Of a stretch of DNA of 64,000 bases, positions 51,081-59,410 are shown one piece after another (position 1 is the stretch's first letter; each line of letters opens with the position of its first letter). The notes below the pieces were generated by a model. The model had not been told where the DNA came from, searched no databases, and worked only from the letters and a program-made list of their open reading frames with translations. The translations under genes were made by a program, and so were the position numbers. Location: assembly GCA_017555105.1 (NCBI GenBank), contig JAFZHB010000012.1, positions 52,283 to 116,282 of the forward strand. The letters run 5' to 3'. Origin of the DNA: Alistipes sp. Its GTDB lineage: Bacteria; Bacteroidota; Bacteroidia; Bacteroidales; Rikenellaceae.

Positions 51081-51935
51081 TCAGGAGCGGGTCATCTGAC
51101 CAATCCGCACCGCCGCCAAGAGGAGCAGCAGAAGCAGCGTCACCACCAACACCGCCGCTAAGATCCCGAAGTAGGCCGTCACCACACCAACCCCCACAGC
51201 CACCCCTAAAAGCAAGAGCGGAAGCAGGCGACGCAGTGCCGAGCGACGCGGTTCGGCACGCACCAAAATCGGTGCATGGAGCAACCGTCCGGCAAATCGA
51301 CGCGGATAGTGCGCAAAACCACCCGCGCGCACCAGTGCTTCACGCGCACAGAGCAGGGTACGCACCCCCACCGTAGAGCGCAACAAGGGCGATGGCTGAG
51401 GCTCACTTGCCAAGAGGGCCGCCAGGCGTTCGATCACTCCCTCGGCCAGGCGATCGCCACACCCCACCAGCAGCAGGTAGTCACCTGCAGCCACATCGGC
51501 CGCCGCATTGCGACGCGCCGTGCGATCCCCCACACACTGATCAAGCAGCACCAACCGTCTAAAACGCCGTTTGCGCGAGCGATAGAGCCCCACCACCCCC
51601 TCAACCGGAAGATCGCCCGTAGGAAGATACTCCACGCGGATCAGGTGGTAGCGCTCCACCAACAGATCGAAGAGCGTCTGCTCGCGCAAGCGATCCAAGA
51701 CCACCACTACCTCATAGCAAGCATACTCAACCGAGAGGAGGTGCAACAATTGTTCGGGATCGACCCCCTCGGCCAATAAGAGCGACACAGATATCCGATC
51801 CGGAGCGTCGCACTGCTCCCCCTGCATACGCCCGGCCAGACGCAGTCGCCGCACCGCACGCCGCACAAAGGAGAGGCGCGCAAAAAGCAACAGAAGAATT
51901 AAACTCACAATCATCATATACGCTTTATTTTTCAA
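51081..51935 (-). CDS. Degenerate GT-A-like membrane protein
   Basis: 284 residues. Helix at about 7-22; a soluble GT-A-like domain (about 46-235) with ISVSLLLAEG, VVVVLD and RRNAAADVAAGDYLLLVGCGD (141-161); two C-terminal helices (about 236-258 and 259-277). The last segment matches the NxGxxxAxGdyixfLDxDD region of family-2 glycosyltransferases, but the metal-binding LDxDD is LVGCGD, and the catalytic second half is missing. Probably a non-catalytic partner. It ends a three-gene run with the HEAT-like protein (6 bp gap). Confidence 0.6.
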   Translation of the reverse strand: MKNKAYMMIVSLILLLLFARLSFVRRAVRRLRLAGRMQGEQCDAPDRISVSLLLAEGVDPEQLLHLLSVEYACYEVVVVLDRLREQTLFDLLVERYHLIRVEYLPTGDLPVEGVVGLYRSRKRRFRRLVLLDQCVGDRTARRNAAADVAAGDYLLLVGCGDRLAEGVIERLAALLASEPQPSPLLRSTVGVRTLLCAREALVRAGGFAHYPRRFAGRLLHAPILVRAEPRRSALRRLLPLLLLGVAVGVGVVTAYFGILAAVLVVTLLLLLLLAAVRIGQMTRS

Positions 51936-51941
51936 ATAGGA

Positions 51942-52895
51942 TCATCGCCCGAGCGCCGCCGCAAGCGTGCGTTTATAGGTGGCAGCCATGCGCGCATAGC
52001 AGGCTCGCTCCTCCCCATCAAAAAGGGGTGCGATCTGCCGCTGGCTATACCCTTCGCGTACCAATCGCCGCAAGAGGCCGCGCCGTTCACACGGCGTCAA
52101 CTGATCCAGCAACGGAGCAACCAAGCGCCTCGGCAGGGGGCGATGGAGTTGCACCAGAAGGAAGAGCGCCCGCAGCGCAGCCTCTCGATCATCCCGCTGC
52201 AAGATCGCCTGCAGATAGGGCTCAGCCTCCTCAATCCCAAACTGCGCCACCAGCGCCATCGCCAACCGCTCGAGGTTCTCGCTCCCCGACTCAAAGAGCG
52301 GCCTATACGCGATCGGCAAGAGGCTATGGCGCATCAGCGCGAGCACCTCACCCCGCTCCACCGAAGTAAAAGGATAAGCATAGCTCGCAGCAAGGCGAAG
52401 GATCTGCGCCGGCTCGGCGGCCATCTCCACCAACAGCACAGCGAAGCACACCACACGAGTCGTGCTTCGACGATGGCGCACCGCCTCCGCCACCACCCGC
52501 GGCATGGAGGGGAGATCAGCCGCCAACTTCAGGAGGAGCGCTCGCTTCGCACCATGCGCCCAACGCAGTTGCCTCGCCAGCCAACGATCCACCCCCTCGG
52601 CCAGCAACAGCGCACGCAAGGGCTCCGGATTGAGTCCATAGACCGTTACACGCAGCGCAGCAACCACCTCCGCGAGCAGCCGCTTGCGCCCAACCACAGC
52701 GCCCTGCGGCAACTCAAAGCGACACGGTTCATCGTTAAGTAGCGCCACCAACAGCGATTGCGCCACCCGGTGCGACCACTGCTTCTCCCGCTCTCGGCGT
52801 CGTGCGCGCAGCGCAGCCAGGAGCGCACCACCCGCCAGAGCGAGCAAGGCCACCACAAGCAACGCCACCGATAACCAACTAATCACCAAGCTCAT
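51942..52895 (-). CDS. Membrane-anchored HEAT/alpha-helical repeat-like protein
   Basis: 317 residues: one N-terminal helix (about 5-27), a basic stretch (ALRARRREREK), and then about 270 residues of leucine/alanine-rich helix pairs (for instance EPYLQAILQRDDREAALRALFLLVQL), which read as HEAT-like repeats. These act as binding scaffolds. Its start overlaps the stop of the receiver-like gene by four bases (ATGA) and the GT-like gene follows after 6 bp. I do not recognise an ortholog. Confidence 0.6.
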   Translation of the reverse strand: MSLVISWLSVALLVVALLALAGGALLAALRARRREREKQWSHRVAQSLLVALLNDEPCRFELPQGAVVGRKRLLAEVVAALRVTVYGLNPEPLRALLLAEGVDRWLARQLRWAHGAKRALLLKLAADLPSMPRVVAEAVRHRRSTTRVVCFAVLLVEMAAEPAQILRLAASYAYPFTSVERGEVLALMRHSLLPIAYRPLFESGSENLERLAMALVAQFGIEEAEPYLQAILQRDDREAALRALFLLVQLHRPLPRRLVAPLLDQLTPCERRGLLRRLVREGYSQRQIAPLFDGEERACYARMAATYKRTLAAALGR

Positions 52896-53260
52896 GCACG
52901 CTCTAACGCCCCGATCACCTTGGCCCGCAGACGAGCCAAGTTAAGCGGGAAGGTCATATATTGATCCACGCCGCACTCCAAGAGCCCCATCACCGTCTGC
53001 TCACTCTGTTGATGGGTGATGAGGTAAATCTCCGGGCGACGCATCGGCCGCGGCCGCACCCGCCGAAAGAAGGCATCGCCCGAGAGCAGATAGCCCACCC
53101 CGACCACAATCACCAGATCGAAGATGAGCCGCTCGGTGAGTCGCCGAAAGGCAGGCGCATCGACCGCCACACGCACCTCGACATCGAGCCCCGCAAGCGC
53201 CGTCTCCACCACGGCCGTCTCGACCACACAGGTCGAAAAGATTAAAATACGCTGTTTCAT
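52892..53260 (-). CDS. Pseudo-receiver domain protein
   Basis: Start at ATG 53260 (MKQRILIFSTC, 122 residues); 12 upstream codons in the frame lack family character. It reads as a single CheY-like receiver: strand ILIFST (5-10), FDLVIVVGVG (47-56), EIYLITHQQ (77-85), GVDQYMTFPLN (97-107). The acidic pair at the N-terminus is absent, the phosphoacceptor Asp is Val53, and the invariant Lys is Phe104; only Thr82 remains. It therefore cannot be phosphorylated in the normal way. It is co-translated with the HEAT-like gene. Confidence 0.68.
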   Translation of the reverse strand: MKQRILIFSTCVVETAVVETALAGLDVEVRVAVDAPAFRRLTERLIFDLVIVVGVGYLLSGDAFFRRVRPRPMRRPEIYLITHQQSEQTVMGLLECGVDQYMTFPLNLARLRAKVIGALERA

Positions 53261-53345
53261 ACACCTCGCATTGCACCCCGAAGGGCCGCTGCTCATTGCC
53301 TAAAACCGTGCCAAAGGCGAAGATTGGAAAAAAGTTTACAGAATA

Positions 53346-53377
53346 TTTGGCAGAGTGGGAAATATGGTCTATATTTG
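53346..53377 (+). promoter_or_regulatory. Promoter of rplU-rpmA
   Basis: TTTG (53346-53349), 20 nt, TATATTTG (53370-53377), 41 bp before rplU. Confidence 0.85.
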
Positions 53378-53418
53378 CAGTCCAAATTGTGTTTTAAACA
53401 CGAATCATTACAAATTAA

Positions 53419-53730
53419 ATGTACGTTATCGTAGAAATCGCAGGTCAGCAATTTAAGGCTGAGAAAGGTCGCAAGCTCTATGTTCACCGTCTCCAGGGCG
53501 ATGTAGAGTCGTCCATTAGCTTCGACAAGGTCCTGCTCGCAGACAACGACGGTCAGGTTAAAGTTGGCGCACCTGTAGTAGAAGGCGCCGTAGTAAAGTG
53601 CAAGATCCTGAAGCACCTGAAGGACGACAAGGTCCTGGTGTTCAAGAAGAAGCGCAGAACGGGTTATCAGAAGTGTAATGGCCACCGCCAGTACCTGACC
53701 CAGATTCTCGTGGAGGAGATTGTTGCGTAA
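53419..53730 (+). CDS. rplU: 50S ribosomal protein L21
   Basis: 103 residues, full-length L21 ([22 protein letters not shown] start; [18 protein letters not shown] end), binding 23S rRNA in the large subunit. It is followed 21 bp later by rpmA, the universal order. Confidence 0.98.
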   Translation: MYVIVEIAGQQFKAEKGRKLYVHRLQGDVESSISFDKVLLADNDGQVKVGAPVVEGAVVKCKILKHLKDDKVLVFKKKRRTGYQKCNGHRQYLTQILVEEIVA

Positions 53731-53751
53731 CCCTTAAAAAACTGAGAAAAC

Positions 53752-54012
53752 ATGGCACACAAGAAAGGTGTAGGTAGTTCGAAGAACGGCCGTGAGTCGG
53801 AGAGCAAGCGACTCGGCATCAAATTGTTCGGCGGTCAGTTCGCAAAGGCGGGCAACATCATCGTACGCCAGCGCGGTACGGTACACAACGCCGGTGAGAA
53901 TGTAGGTATGGGCAAGGACCACACGCTCTTTGCTCTCGTTGACGGCACGGTTTCGTTCTGCAAGAAGGGCGAGAACAAGTCGTATGTAAGCGTTACTCCG
54001 CTTGCAGAGTAA
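53752..54012 (+). CDS. rpmA: 50S ribosomal protein L27
   Basis: 86 residues. L27 reaches the peptidyl-transferase centre with its N-terminus. It begins [20 protein letters not shown] directly, so no N-terminal cleavage extension of the Firmicutes type. [22 protein letters not shown] is diagnostic. A strong terminator follows. Confidence 0.98.
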   Translation: MAHKKGVGSSKNGRESESKRLGIKLFGGQFAKAGNIIVRQRGTVHNAGENVGMGKDHTLFALVDGTVSFCKKGENKSYVSVTPLAE

Positions 54013-54024
54013 GCTTTTTAGCAC

Positions 54025-54067
54025 TGAACAGAAAAAAAGGAACCTTTCGAGGTTCCTTTTTTTGTTC
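54025..54067. terminator. Bidirectional terminator between rpmA and ksgA
   Basis: GAACAGAAAAAAAGGAACC with its near-perfect complement around TTTCGA, ending in T7. Suits both converging genes. Confidence 0.92.
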
Positions 54068-54084
54068 TATCCTGGGTGGATGAT

Positions 54085-54870
54085 CTACAGATGCGCCTCC
54101 ACCCACTTTGTCAGCTCTACAAACTCGGCCACCGAAAGTTGCTCGGCGCGCTTCGAGAAGAACTCGTGCTCCGCACCGCCAAAGTTACCAAAGACAGCCT
54201 TGAGCGAGTTGCGAATCATCTTGCGACGCTGACCAAAAGAGGCCTTCACCACCTTTATATATAACGCCTCGTCGCAATCCAGGTGCTCAACCCCGTTTCT
54301 GCGCAGACGAATCACCGCACTCTTCACCTTCGGGGGCGGGTTGAAGACCGACTCACTCACCGTAAAAAGGTACTCAATATCATACCACGCCTGCAGCAAG
54401 ACCGAGAGAATACCATACTCACGCGAGCCGGGAGGCTCAGCGATGCGCACCGCCACCTCCTTCTGAATCATACCCACGCACTCGGGGATCAGATCGCGAT
54501 TCTCCAAGAGCTTGAAGAAGATCTGCGAAGAGATATTATAGGGAAAGTTACCGATGAGCAACAAGCCATCGGGGAAAATTTCACGCAAATTGAGTTTGAG
54601 AAAGTCACCCTCAATCAGACGCGGTGTAAAATCGGGATAGTGGTTGTGGAGATACTCCACGCTCTCCGTGTCGATCTCGGCACCCCAGGTCACCAAGTCA
54701 TCGCGCTGCAGCAAGAACTGCGTCAGCACACCCATACCACAACCCACCTCCAAGGCGGTCTTGGGGGCATCGGGCGTACCTCCAGAGAGGGCATTACAGA
54801 TCTTACGAGAGATATTCAGATCGACCAAAAAATGTTGGCCGAGGGCTTTTTTGGCTTTTACTTCCGGCAT
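54085..54870 (-). CDS. rsmA: 16S rRNA dimethyladenosine transferase
   Basis: Also called KsgA: dimethylates A1518 and A1519 of 16S rRNA with SAM. 261 residues: GQHFLVDLNISRKI, SAM loop EVGCGMGVLTQFLL, NFPYNIS (catalytic motif IV) and VFNPPPKVKSAV, then a C-terminal helical domain. Length is standard. The 193-bp gap to recQ upstream holds the AT tract and copy B of the structured element. Confidence 0.97.
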   Translation of the reverse strand: MPEVKAKKALGQHFLVDLNISRKICNALSGGTPDAPKTALEVGCGMGVLTQFLLQRDDLVTWGAEIDTESVEYLHNHYPDFTPRLIEGDFLKLNLREIFPDGLLLIGNFPYNISSQIFFKLLENRDLIPECVGMIQKEVAVRIAEPPGSREYGILSVLLQAWYDIEYLFTVSESVFNPPPKVKSAVIRLRRNGVEHLDCDEALYIKVVKASFGQRRKMIRNSLKAVFGNFGGAEHEFFSKRAEQLSVAEFVELTKWVEAHL

Positions 54871-54883
54871 TGGTATTTCAAAT

Positions 54884-54914
54884 GCAAAATTTAGAATTCA
54901 AAATTCGAAATGAA
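54884..54914. repeat. AT-rich AATTCAAAATT-type tract
   Basis: Contains AAAATTTAGAATTCAAAATTCG, like the tract at 5918-5952, and again lies between a structured element and the next gene. Confidence 0.6.
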
Positions 54915-54946
54915 GGCTTTGCAACAAAAAAGCAATTCACTTCCTG

Positions 54947-55065
54947 AAAATTCGTATGATGCGGGAAGTGCAAGGCTTGCGAAGCGGGAAAATGCGGAGC
55001 ATACAAGCGTATGTGAGCAGTTTTCCCGCAAGCGTAACGCAGCAATTCCCCATCAGACGGATTTT
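54947..55065 (-). repeat. Structured intergenic element, copy B (3' of recQ)
   Basis: Starts at the recQ stop codon. Outer stem: AAAATTCGTATGATG (54947-54961) with CATCAGACGGATTTT (55051-55065), one G-T pair and one mismatch. Middle stem: GCGGGAAAA (54984-54992) with TTTTCCCGC (55021-55029). Inner stem: CATAC (55000-55004) with GTATG (55009-55013), loop AAGC. The GCTTGCGAAGC and GCGTAACGC segments match copy A at 6079-6194. Stem bases differ from copy A in a pairing-preserving way. Confidence 0.75.
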
Positions 55066-57256
55066 AGTTACCCTGTTCGCAGATAAACTTGATACGAATC
55101 AGGCGAATCTCCTCCTCGGTGTAGTCCGAGCCGAGCTCCTCGACAGCAGCATCGAGCGAATCACTCTCGGCGTCCTCCTTGAAGTAGAGGTAGATATCTT
55201 CAGCCTTCTCCTCATCCATCACCGTATCGATGTAGTAGGAGAGGTCGAGTCGCGTACCCGAGTTGACGATGGCCTCAATCTCCGTCAGTAGCTCATCCGA
55301 ATCGAGGTTCTTGGCACGAGCGATATCCTCGAGATCCATCTTGCGGTCGATGGCCTGGATGATGAAGATCTTGTTGCCGGACTTCGCGCCGACGCTCTTC
55401 ACCACCATATCCTGTGGACGGATGATCTCCTTCTCCTCGACATAAGCCTTGATCAGTTTGATGAACTCGGCACCAAACTTACGCGCCTTACCGACACCGA
55501 CACCCGTAATGTTCTGCATCTCCTCGATCGTGATCGGATACTGCACCGACATATCCTCCAACGAGGGATCCTGGAAGATGACAAAGGGAGGCAGACCCTG
55601 CTGCTTAGCCACCTTCTTACGCAGGTCCTTGAGCATAGCAAAGAGCTCCTCGTCGGCCGCTCCGCCACGGTTCATGGCGCCCGGCTGCTCGGAGGGGGCC
55701 TCCACCTCGTCGTAGTTATGGTCGAGTGCAATCAACACCGCGTGCGGCTTCTTAATAAAGAGTTCACCACGCTTGTTGAGCGAGATCAGACCATAGTTCT
55801 CGATATTCTTATCAATCAGGCCGAGGATCTGCGCCTGGCGCATCACCGCACCCCAGAAGCGTGCATCATGCTCCTCACCTGCCCCAAACCACTTGAGTTC
55901 GTGGTGGTCATAGCTCTTCACCATGGCATTCGAGCGACCCACCAAGACATTGATCAGGTGATCCACCTTGAACTTATCGCCCAGCTCACCCAAAGCCTCC
56001 AAGGCCATCTTAAGCTGCGCTTTGACATCCACCTTCGGTTTGGGATTCAAGCAGTTGTCGCAGTTTCCACAGTTCATCTCGGTATACTCCTCACCAAAGT
56101 AGTGCAGCAGCGACTTGCGACGGCACATCGAGCTCTCGGCATAGGAAACCGTCTCGAGCAGAAGCAGTTTACCGATCTCCTGTTCGGCAATCGGCTTACC
56201 GTGCATAAACTTCTCGAGCTTCTGGATATCCTTATAACTATAGAAGGTCAGGCAGTGCCCCTCGCCACCATCGCGGCCGGCACGACCCGTCTCCTGGTAG
56301 TAGCCCTCGAGCGACTTCGGGATGTCGTAGTGGATCACATAGCGCACATCGGGCTTATCGATACCCATACCAAAGGCGATCGTGGCCACAATCACATCGA
56401 CCTGCTCCATCAGGAAGTCGTCCTGGTTAGCGGCACGCGTGGCTGCATCCATACCGGCGTGGTAGGCGCGTGCCTTGATGCCGTTGGCCAGCAGCAGTTC
56501 GGTGAGTTCCTCCACCTTCTTGCGGCTCAAGCAGTAGATAATACCGCTCTTGCCCTCGTTCTGCTTGATGTAGAGGATAATATCGTGATCGACATTGTGC
56601 TTCGGACGGATCTCGTAGTAGAGGTTCGAGCGGTTGAACGACGAGCGGAAGACCGCAGCATCGTTCATACCGAGGTTCTTCTGGATATCCATCTGCACCT
56701 TCGGCGTAGCCGTCGCCGTAAGGGCGATCAGCGGTGCCGAACCAATCTCATTGATAATCGGGCGAATACGGCGATACTCCGGACGGAAGTCGTGACCCCA
56801 CTCCGAGATACAGTGTGCCTCGTCGATGGCGTAGAACGACACCTTGATCTTACGCAGGAAGGCGACATTATCCTCCTTGGTGAGCGACTCGGGAGCGAAG
56901 TAGAGCAGCTTGGTTTTGCCGTCGAGAACATCCTGACGCACCTGCTGCACGGCCGTCTTATTGAGCGACGAATTGAGGAAGTGCGCAATCCCCGGATTAT
57001 CCGAGAAGGTGCGCATCGAATCGACCTGATTCTTCATCAGGGCGATCAGGGGCGAAATGACGATCGCCACGCCCTCCATAAGCAGGGCCGGCATCTGGTA
57101 GCAGAGCGATTTACCGCCTCCGGTCGGCATCAAGACAAAGGTATCGTTGCCTTCAAGCACATTGCGAATTACAGCCTCCTGGTTACCCTTGAAGGCCGAA
57201 AAACCGAAGTACTCCTTCAGTTTCGCATGCAAAAGTGCCGAATCATACTGTTTCAT
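55064..57256 (-). CDS. recQ: ATP-dependent DNA helicase RecQ
   Basis: 3'-5' helicase for repair and recombination. 730 residues: Walker A TGGGKSLCYQMP (about 45-56), IDEAHCISEWGHDFRPEYRRI (motif II and RecQ loop), QETGRAGRDG (motif VI), zinc site Cys in MCRRKSLLHYFG and CGNCDNCLNP, a winged-helix RQC domain, and an HRDC domain (about 530-610). It has an additional C-terminal helix-rich segment (about 635-730) common in Bacteroidota RecQ. It is divergent from lptB. Confidence 0.97.
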   Translation of the reverse strand: MKQYDSALLHAKLKEYFGFSAFKGNQEAVIRNVLEGNDTFVLMPTGGGKSLCYQMPALLMEGVAIVISPLIALMKNQVDSMRTFSDNPGIAHFLNSSLNKTAVQQVRQDVLDGKTKLLYFAPESLTKEDNVAFLRKIKVSFYAIDEAHCISEWGHDFRPEYRRIRPIINEIGSAPLIALTATATPKVQMDIQKNLGMNDAAVFRSSFNRSNLYYEIRPKHNVDHDIILYIKQNEGKSGIIYCLSRKKVEELTELLLANGIKARAYHAGMDAATRAANQDDFLMEQVDVIVATIAFGMGIDKPDVRYVIHYDIPKSLEGYYQETGRAGRDGGEGHCLTFYSYKDIQKLEKFMHGKPIAEQEIGKLLLLETVSYAESSMCRRKSLLHYFGEEYTEMNCGNCDNCLNPKPKVDVKAQLKMALEALGELGDKFKVDHLINVLVGRSNAMVKSYDHHELKWFGAGEEHDARFWGAVMRQAQILGLIDKNIENYGLISLNKRGELFIKKPHAVLIALDHNYDEVEAPSEQPGAMNRGGAADEELFAMLKDLRKKVAKQQGLPPFVIFQDPSLEDMSVQYPITIEEMQNITGVGVGKARKFGAEFIKLIKAYVEEKEIIRPQDMVVKSVGAKSGNKIFIIQAIDRKMDLEDIARAKNLDSDELLTEIEAIVNSGTRLDLSYYIDTVMDEEKAEDIYLYFKEDAESDSLDAAVEELGSDYTEEEIRLIRIKFICEQGN

Positions 57257-57325
57257 TTCACCCGATTTGTTCGTAAAAACTCAAATAACAATGTAAAGAT
57301 AAAAATTTTTTTCGAAAAAAACTGC

Positions 57326-57333
57326 TATCTTTG
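57326..57333 (+). promoter_or_regulatory. -7 box of the lptB operon promoter
   Basis: TATCTTTG, ending where a GTG-initiated longer ORF would begin; this argues for the ATG at 57360 as the true lptB start. Confidence 0.65.
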
Positions 57334-57359
57334 TGAAAATTTTTATCGCAAACGAGATT

Positions 57360-58154
57360 ATGCGCCTTTACACCAGCGAACTTGTCAAGAAATACAAATC
57401 GCGCACGGTGGTGAACCATGTTACCATCGATGTCAAGCAGGGTGAGATTGTCGGTCTGCTCGGTCCGAACGGAGCGGGTAAGACAACCACCTTTTATATG
57501 ATTGTGGGTCTGATTAAGCCCAACGAGGGCGAGATCTACCTCGAGAACGACGAGGGTCAGATCACCAACCTCACAAAGTTGGCCGTCTATCAGCGTGCCC
57601 AGCTCGGCGTGGGTTATCTGGCACAGGAGGCCTCGGTCTTCCGCAACCTCTCGGTCGAGGATAACATTCGCGGTGTGTTGGAGATGACCAATTTCACGAA
57701 GGAGTACCAGCGCGAGCGCCTGGAGTCGCTCATCGAGGAGTTCCGCCTGCAGAAGGTGCGCAAGAGCTATGGTAACCAGCTCTCGGGTGGCGAGCGTCGC
57801 CGCACGGAGATTGCTCGCGCCGTAGCCATCAACCCCTCGTTTATTCTCTTGGACGAGCCCTTTGCCGGTGTCGACCCGATCGCCGTGGAGGATATCCAGT
57901 CGATTGTCGCCACCCTCAAACACAAGAATATCGGCGTGATCATCACCGACCACAATGTCGATGAGACGCTCGCCATCACCGACCGCACCTATCTGCTCTA
58001 CGAAGGTAAGATCCTCAAGACCGGTTCGGCCGAGGAACTCGCAGCCGACCCCATGGTGCGCAAGCTCTACCTGGGTCAGAACTTCGAGCTCAAGAAGAGC
58101 CACCACCAGACGCAGGAGATGTTGCTGCGCGGCGGTAAATTTGAGGTAAAGTAG
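57360..58154 (+). CDS. lptB: LPS export ABC transporter ATP-binding protein
   Basis: 264 residues from ATG 57360. ATPase of the LptB2FGC complex that extracts lipopolysaccharide from the inner membrane. Walker A GPNGAGKTT (about 38-46), Q-loop, signature LSGGERRRTEIARA, Walker B FILLDEPFAGVDP, switch His in ITDHNVDET, and KSRTVVNHV at the N-terminus, all diagnostic for LptB. It leads a compact plus-strand run, with aroA only 6 bp downstream. Confidence 0.95.
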   Translation: MRLYTSELVKKYKSRTVVNHVTIDVKQGEIVGLLGPNGAGKTTTFYMIVGLIKPNEGEIYLENDEGQITNLTKLAVYQRAQLGVGYLAQEASVFRNLSVEDNIRGVLEMTNFTKEYQRERLESLIEEFRLQKVRKSYGNQLSGGERRRTEIARAVAINPSFILLDEPFAGVDPIAVEDIQSIVATLKHKNIGVIITDHNVDETLAITDRTYLLYEGKILKTGSAEELAADPMVRKLYLGQNFELKKSHHQTQEMLLRGGKFEVK

Positions 58155-58160
58155 GCCTGC

Positions 58161-59405
58161 ATGGAGCGAATCATCCCCCCGGGGCGCCTCCATGGCACAC
58201 TAACCCCACCCTGTTCGAAGAGTTATGCCCAACGCGCATTGGCACTCTCGCTTCTGAGCGAGGGCACGAGCATTCTGCGCAACATCGAGTTCTGTCAGGA
58301 CACCCGCTCGGCCTTGAGTTGCATCCGCACTTTGGGTGCACGCGTCGAGGAGTTGGACGAGTCGACCCTGCGCATTCAGGGCGGTCTGCGCCCGCTCGAC
58401 CTGCGCTTGCAGGTGGGCGAATCGGGACTCGCATCGCGCCTCTTCACCCCCATTGCTGCGCTGTGGAATCGCCCGATCCGCATCGAGGGCACAGGCTCGC
58501 TCCTGCAACGCCCCATGCAGATGATGATCGACCCGCTGCGTCGCCTCGGAGCCTCCGTGAGCGACACGCTCGGACACCTTCCCTTCGAGGTGTGTGGCCC
58601 GCTGCGTGGCGGTGAGATCGAGGTGGACGGATCGCTCTCCTCGCAATTTATCACCGGCCTGCTGCTCGCTCTGCCGCTGGCCGATGAGGACACCACGCTG
58701 CATGTCGATCGGGCGGTCTCAACCCCCTACTTAGATATGACGATCGACACCGCCGCCCGTTTCGGCGTGGAGATTTTCCATAAGGAGTATCGCGAATTCT
58801 ACATCCCCGGCAGCCAATGCTATGTTGCACAGGATCTGGCCATCGAGGGGGATTGGAGTGCCGCTGCGATGCTGCTCGTGGCCGGTGCAGTAGCCGGCCA
58901 GGTGCGCGTGGAGAACATCTCCGCACTCTCGAAGCAGGCTGATACGGCTATTCTCGACGCCTTGACCCATGCCGGGGCGCGCATCGAGGTGGAACCCACG
59001 GCCGTCACAGCCACCCACCGCGAACTGCACGCCTTTGAGTTCGATGCTACAAACTGTCCTGATCTCTTCCCGGCGTTGGCCACGCTGGCCGCCTGCTCGG
59101 AGGGAGAGACGATTCTGCACGGTGCATCGCGCCTGCGCCACAAGGAGTCGGATCGCGCCGAAGCCATCCAGAGCGAGTTCCGCAAGCTCGGCATTCGCGT
59201 CGAGGTGGATGGCGACACGATGCGCATCACGGGAGGCACGATCCACGGTGCACGCGTCAAGAGCCACAACGACCATCGCATGGCCATGACGCTGGCCGTC
59301 GCCGCACTCCGCTCGGAGGGCGAGGTAACCATCGAGGAGTGCGAATCGGTTGCCAAGAGCTACCCCGATTTCTTCGAAGATTTGGAACGAATCCGCGAAA
59401 AATAA
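58161..59405 (+). CDS. aroA: 3-phosphoshikimate 1-carboxyvinyltransferase (EPSP synthase)
   Basis: 414 residues. Transfers enolpyruvyl from PEP to shikimate-3-phosphate. Substrate Lys/Ser in SKSYAQRALAL (about 19-29), GESGLASRLFTPIAAL, SSQFITGLLLALPL, RLRHKESDRAEAI (Lys/Arg of PEP site) and NDHRMAMTLAVAAL are all seen. The spacing and Ala/Gly pattern at the glyphosate loop (GESGLASR) differs from the E. coli type. Followed 5 bp later by aroC. Confidence 0.96.
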   Translation: MERIIPPGRLHGTLTPPCSKSYAQRALALSLLSEGTSILRNIEFCQDTRSALSCIRTLGARVEELDESTLRIQGGLRPLDLRLQVGESGLASRLFTPIAALWNRPIRIEGTGSLLQRPMQMMIDPLRRLGASVSDTLGHLPFEVCGPLRGGEIEVDGSLSSQFITGLLLALPLADEDTTLHVDRAVSTPYLDMTIDTAARFGVEIFHKEYREFYIPGSQCYVAQDLAIEGDWSAAAMLLVAGAVAGQVRVENISALSKQADTAILDALTHAGARIEVEPTAVTATHRELHAFEFDATNCPDLFPALATLAACSEGETILHGASRLRHKESDRAEAIQSEFRKLGIRVEVDGDTMRITGGTIHGARVKSHNDHRMAMTLAVAALRSEGEVTIEECESVAKSYPDFFEDLERIREK

Positions 59406-59410
59406 GCGAT

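Noticed and set aside
57333-57359. GTG start nine codons upstream for lptB
   Set aside because: The GTG overlaps the TATCTTTG -7 box, so it cannot be in the transcript from that promoter.
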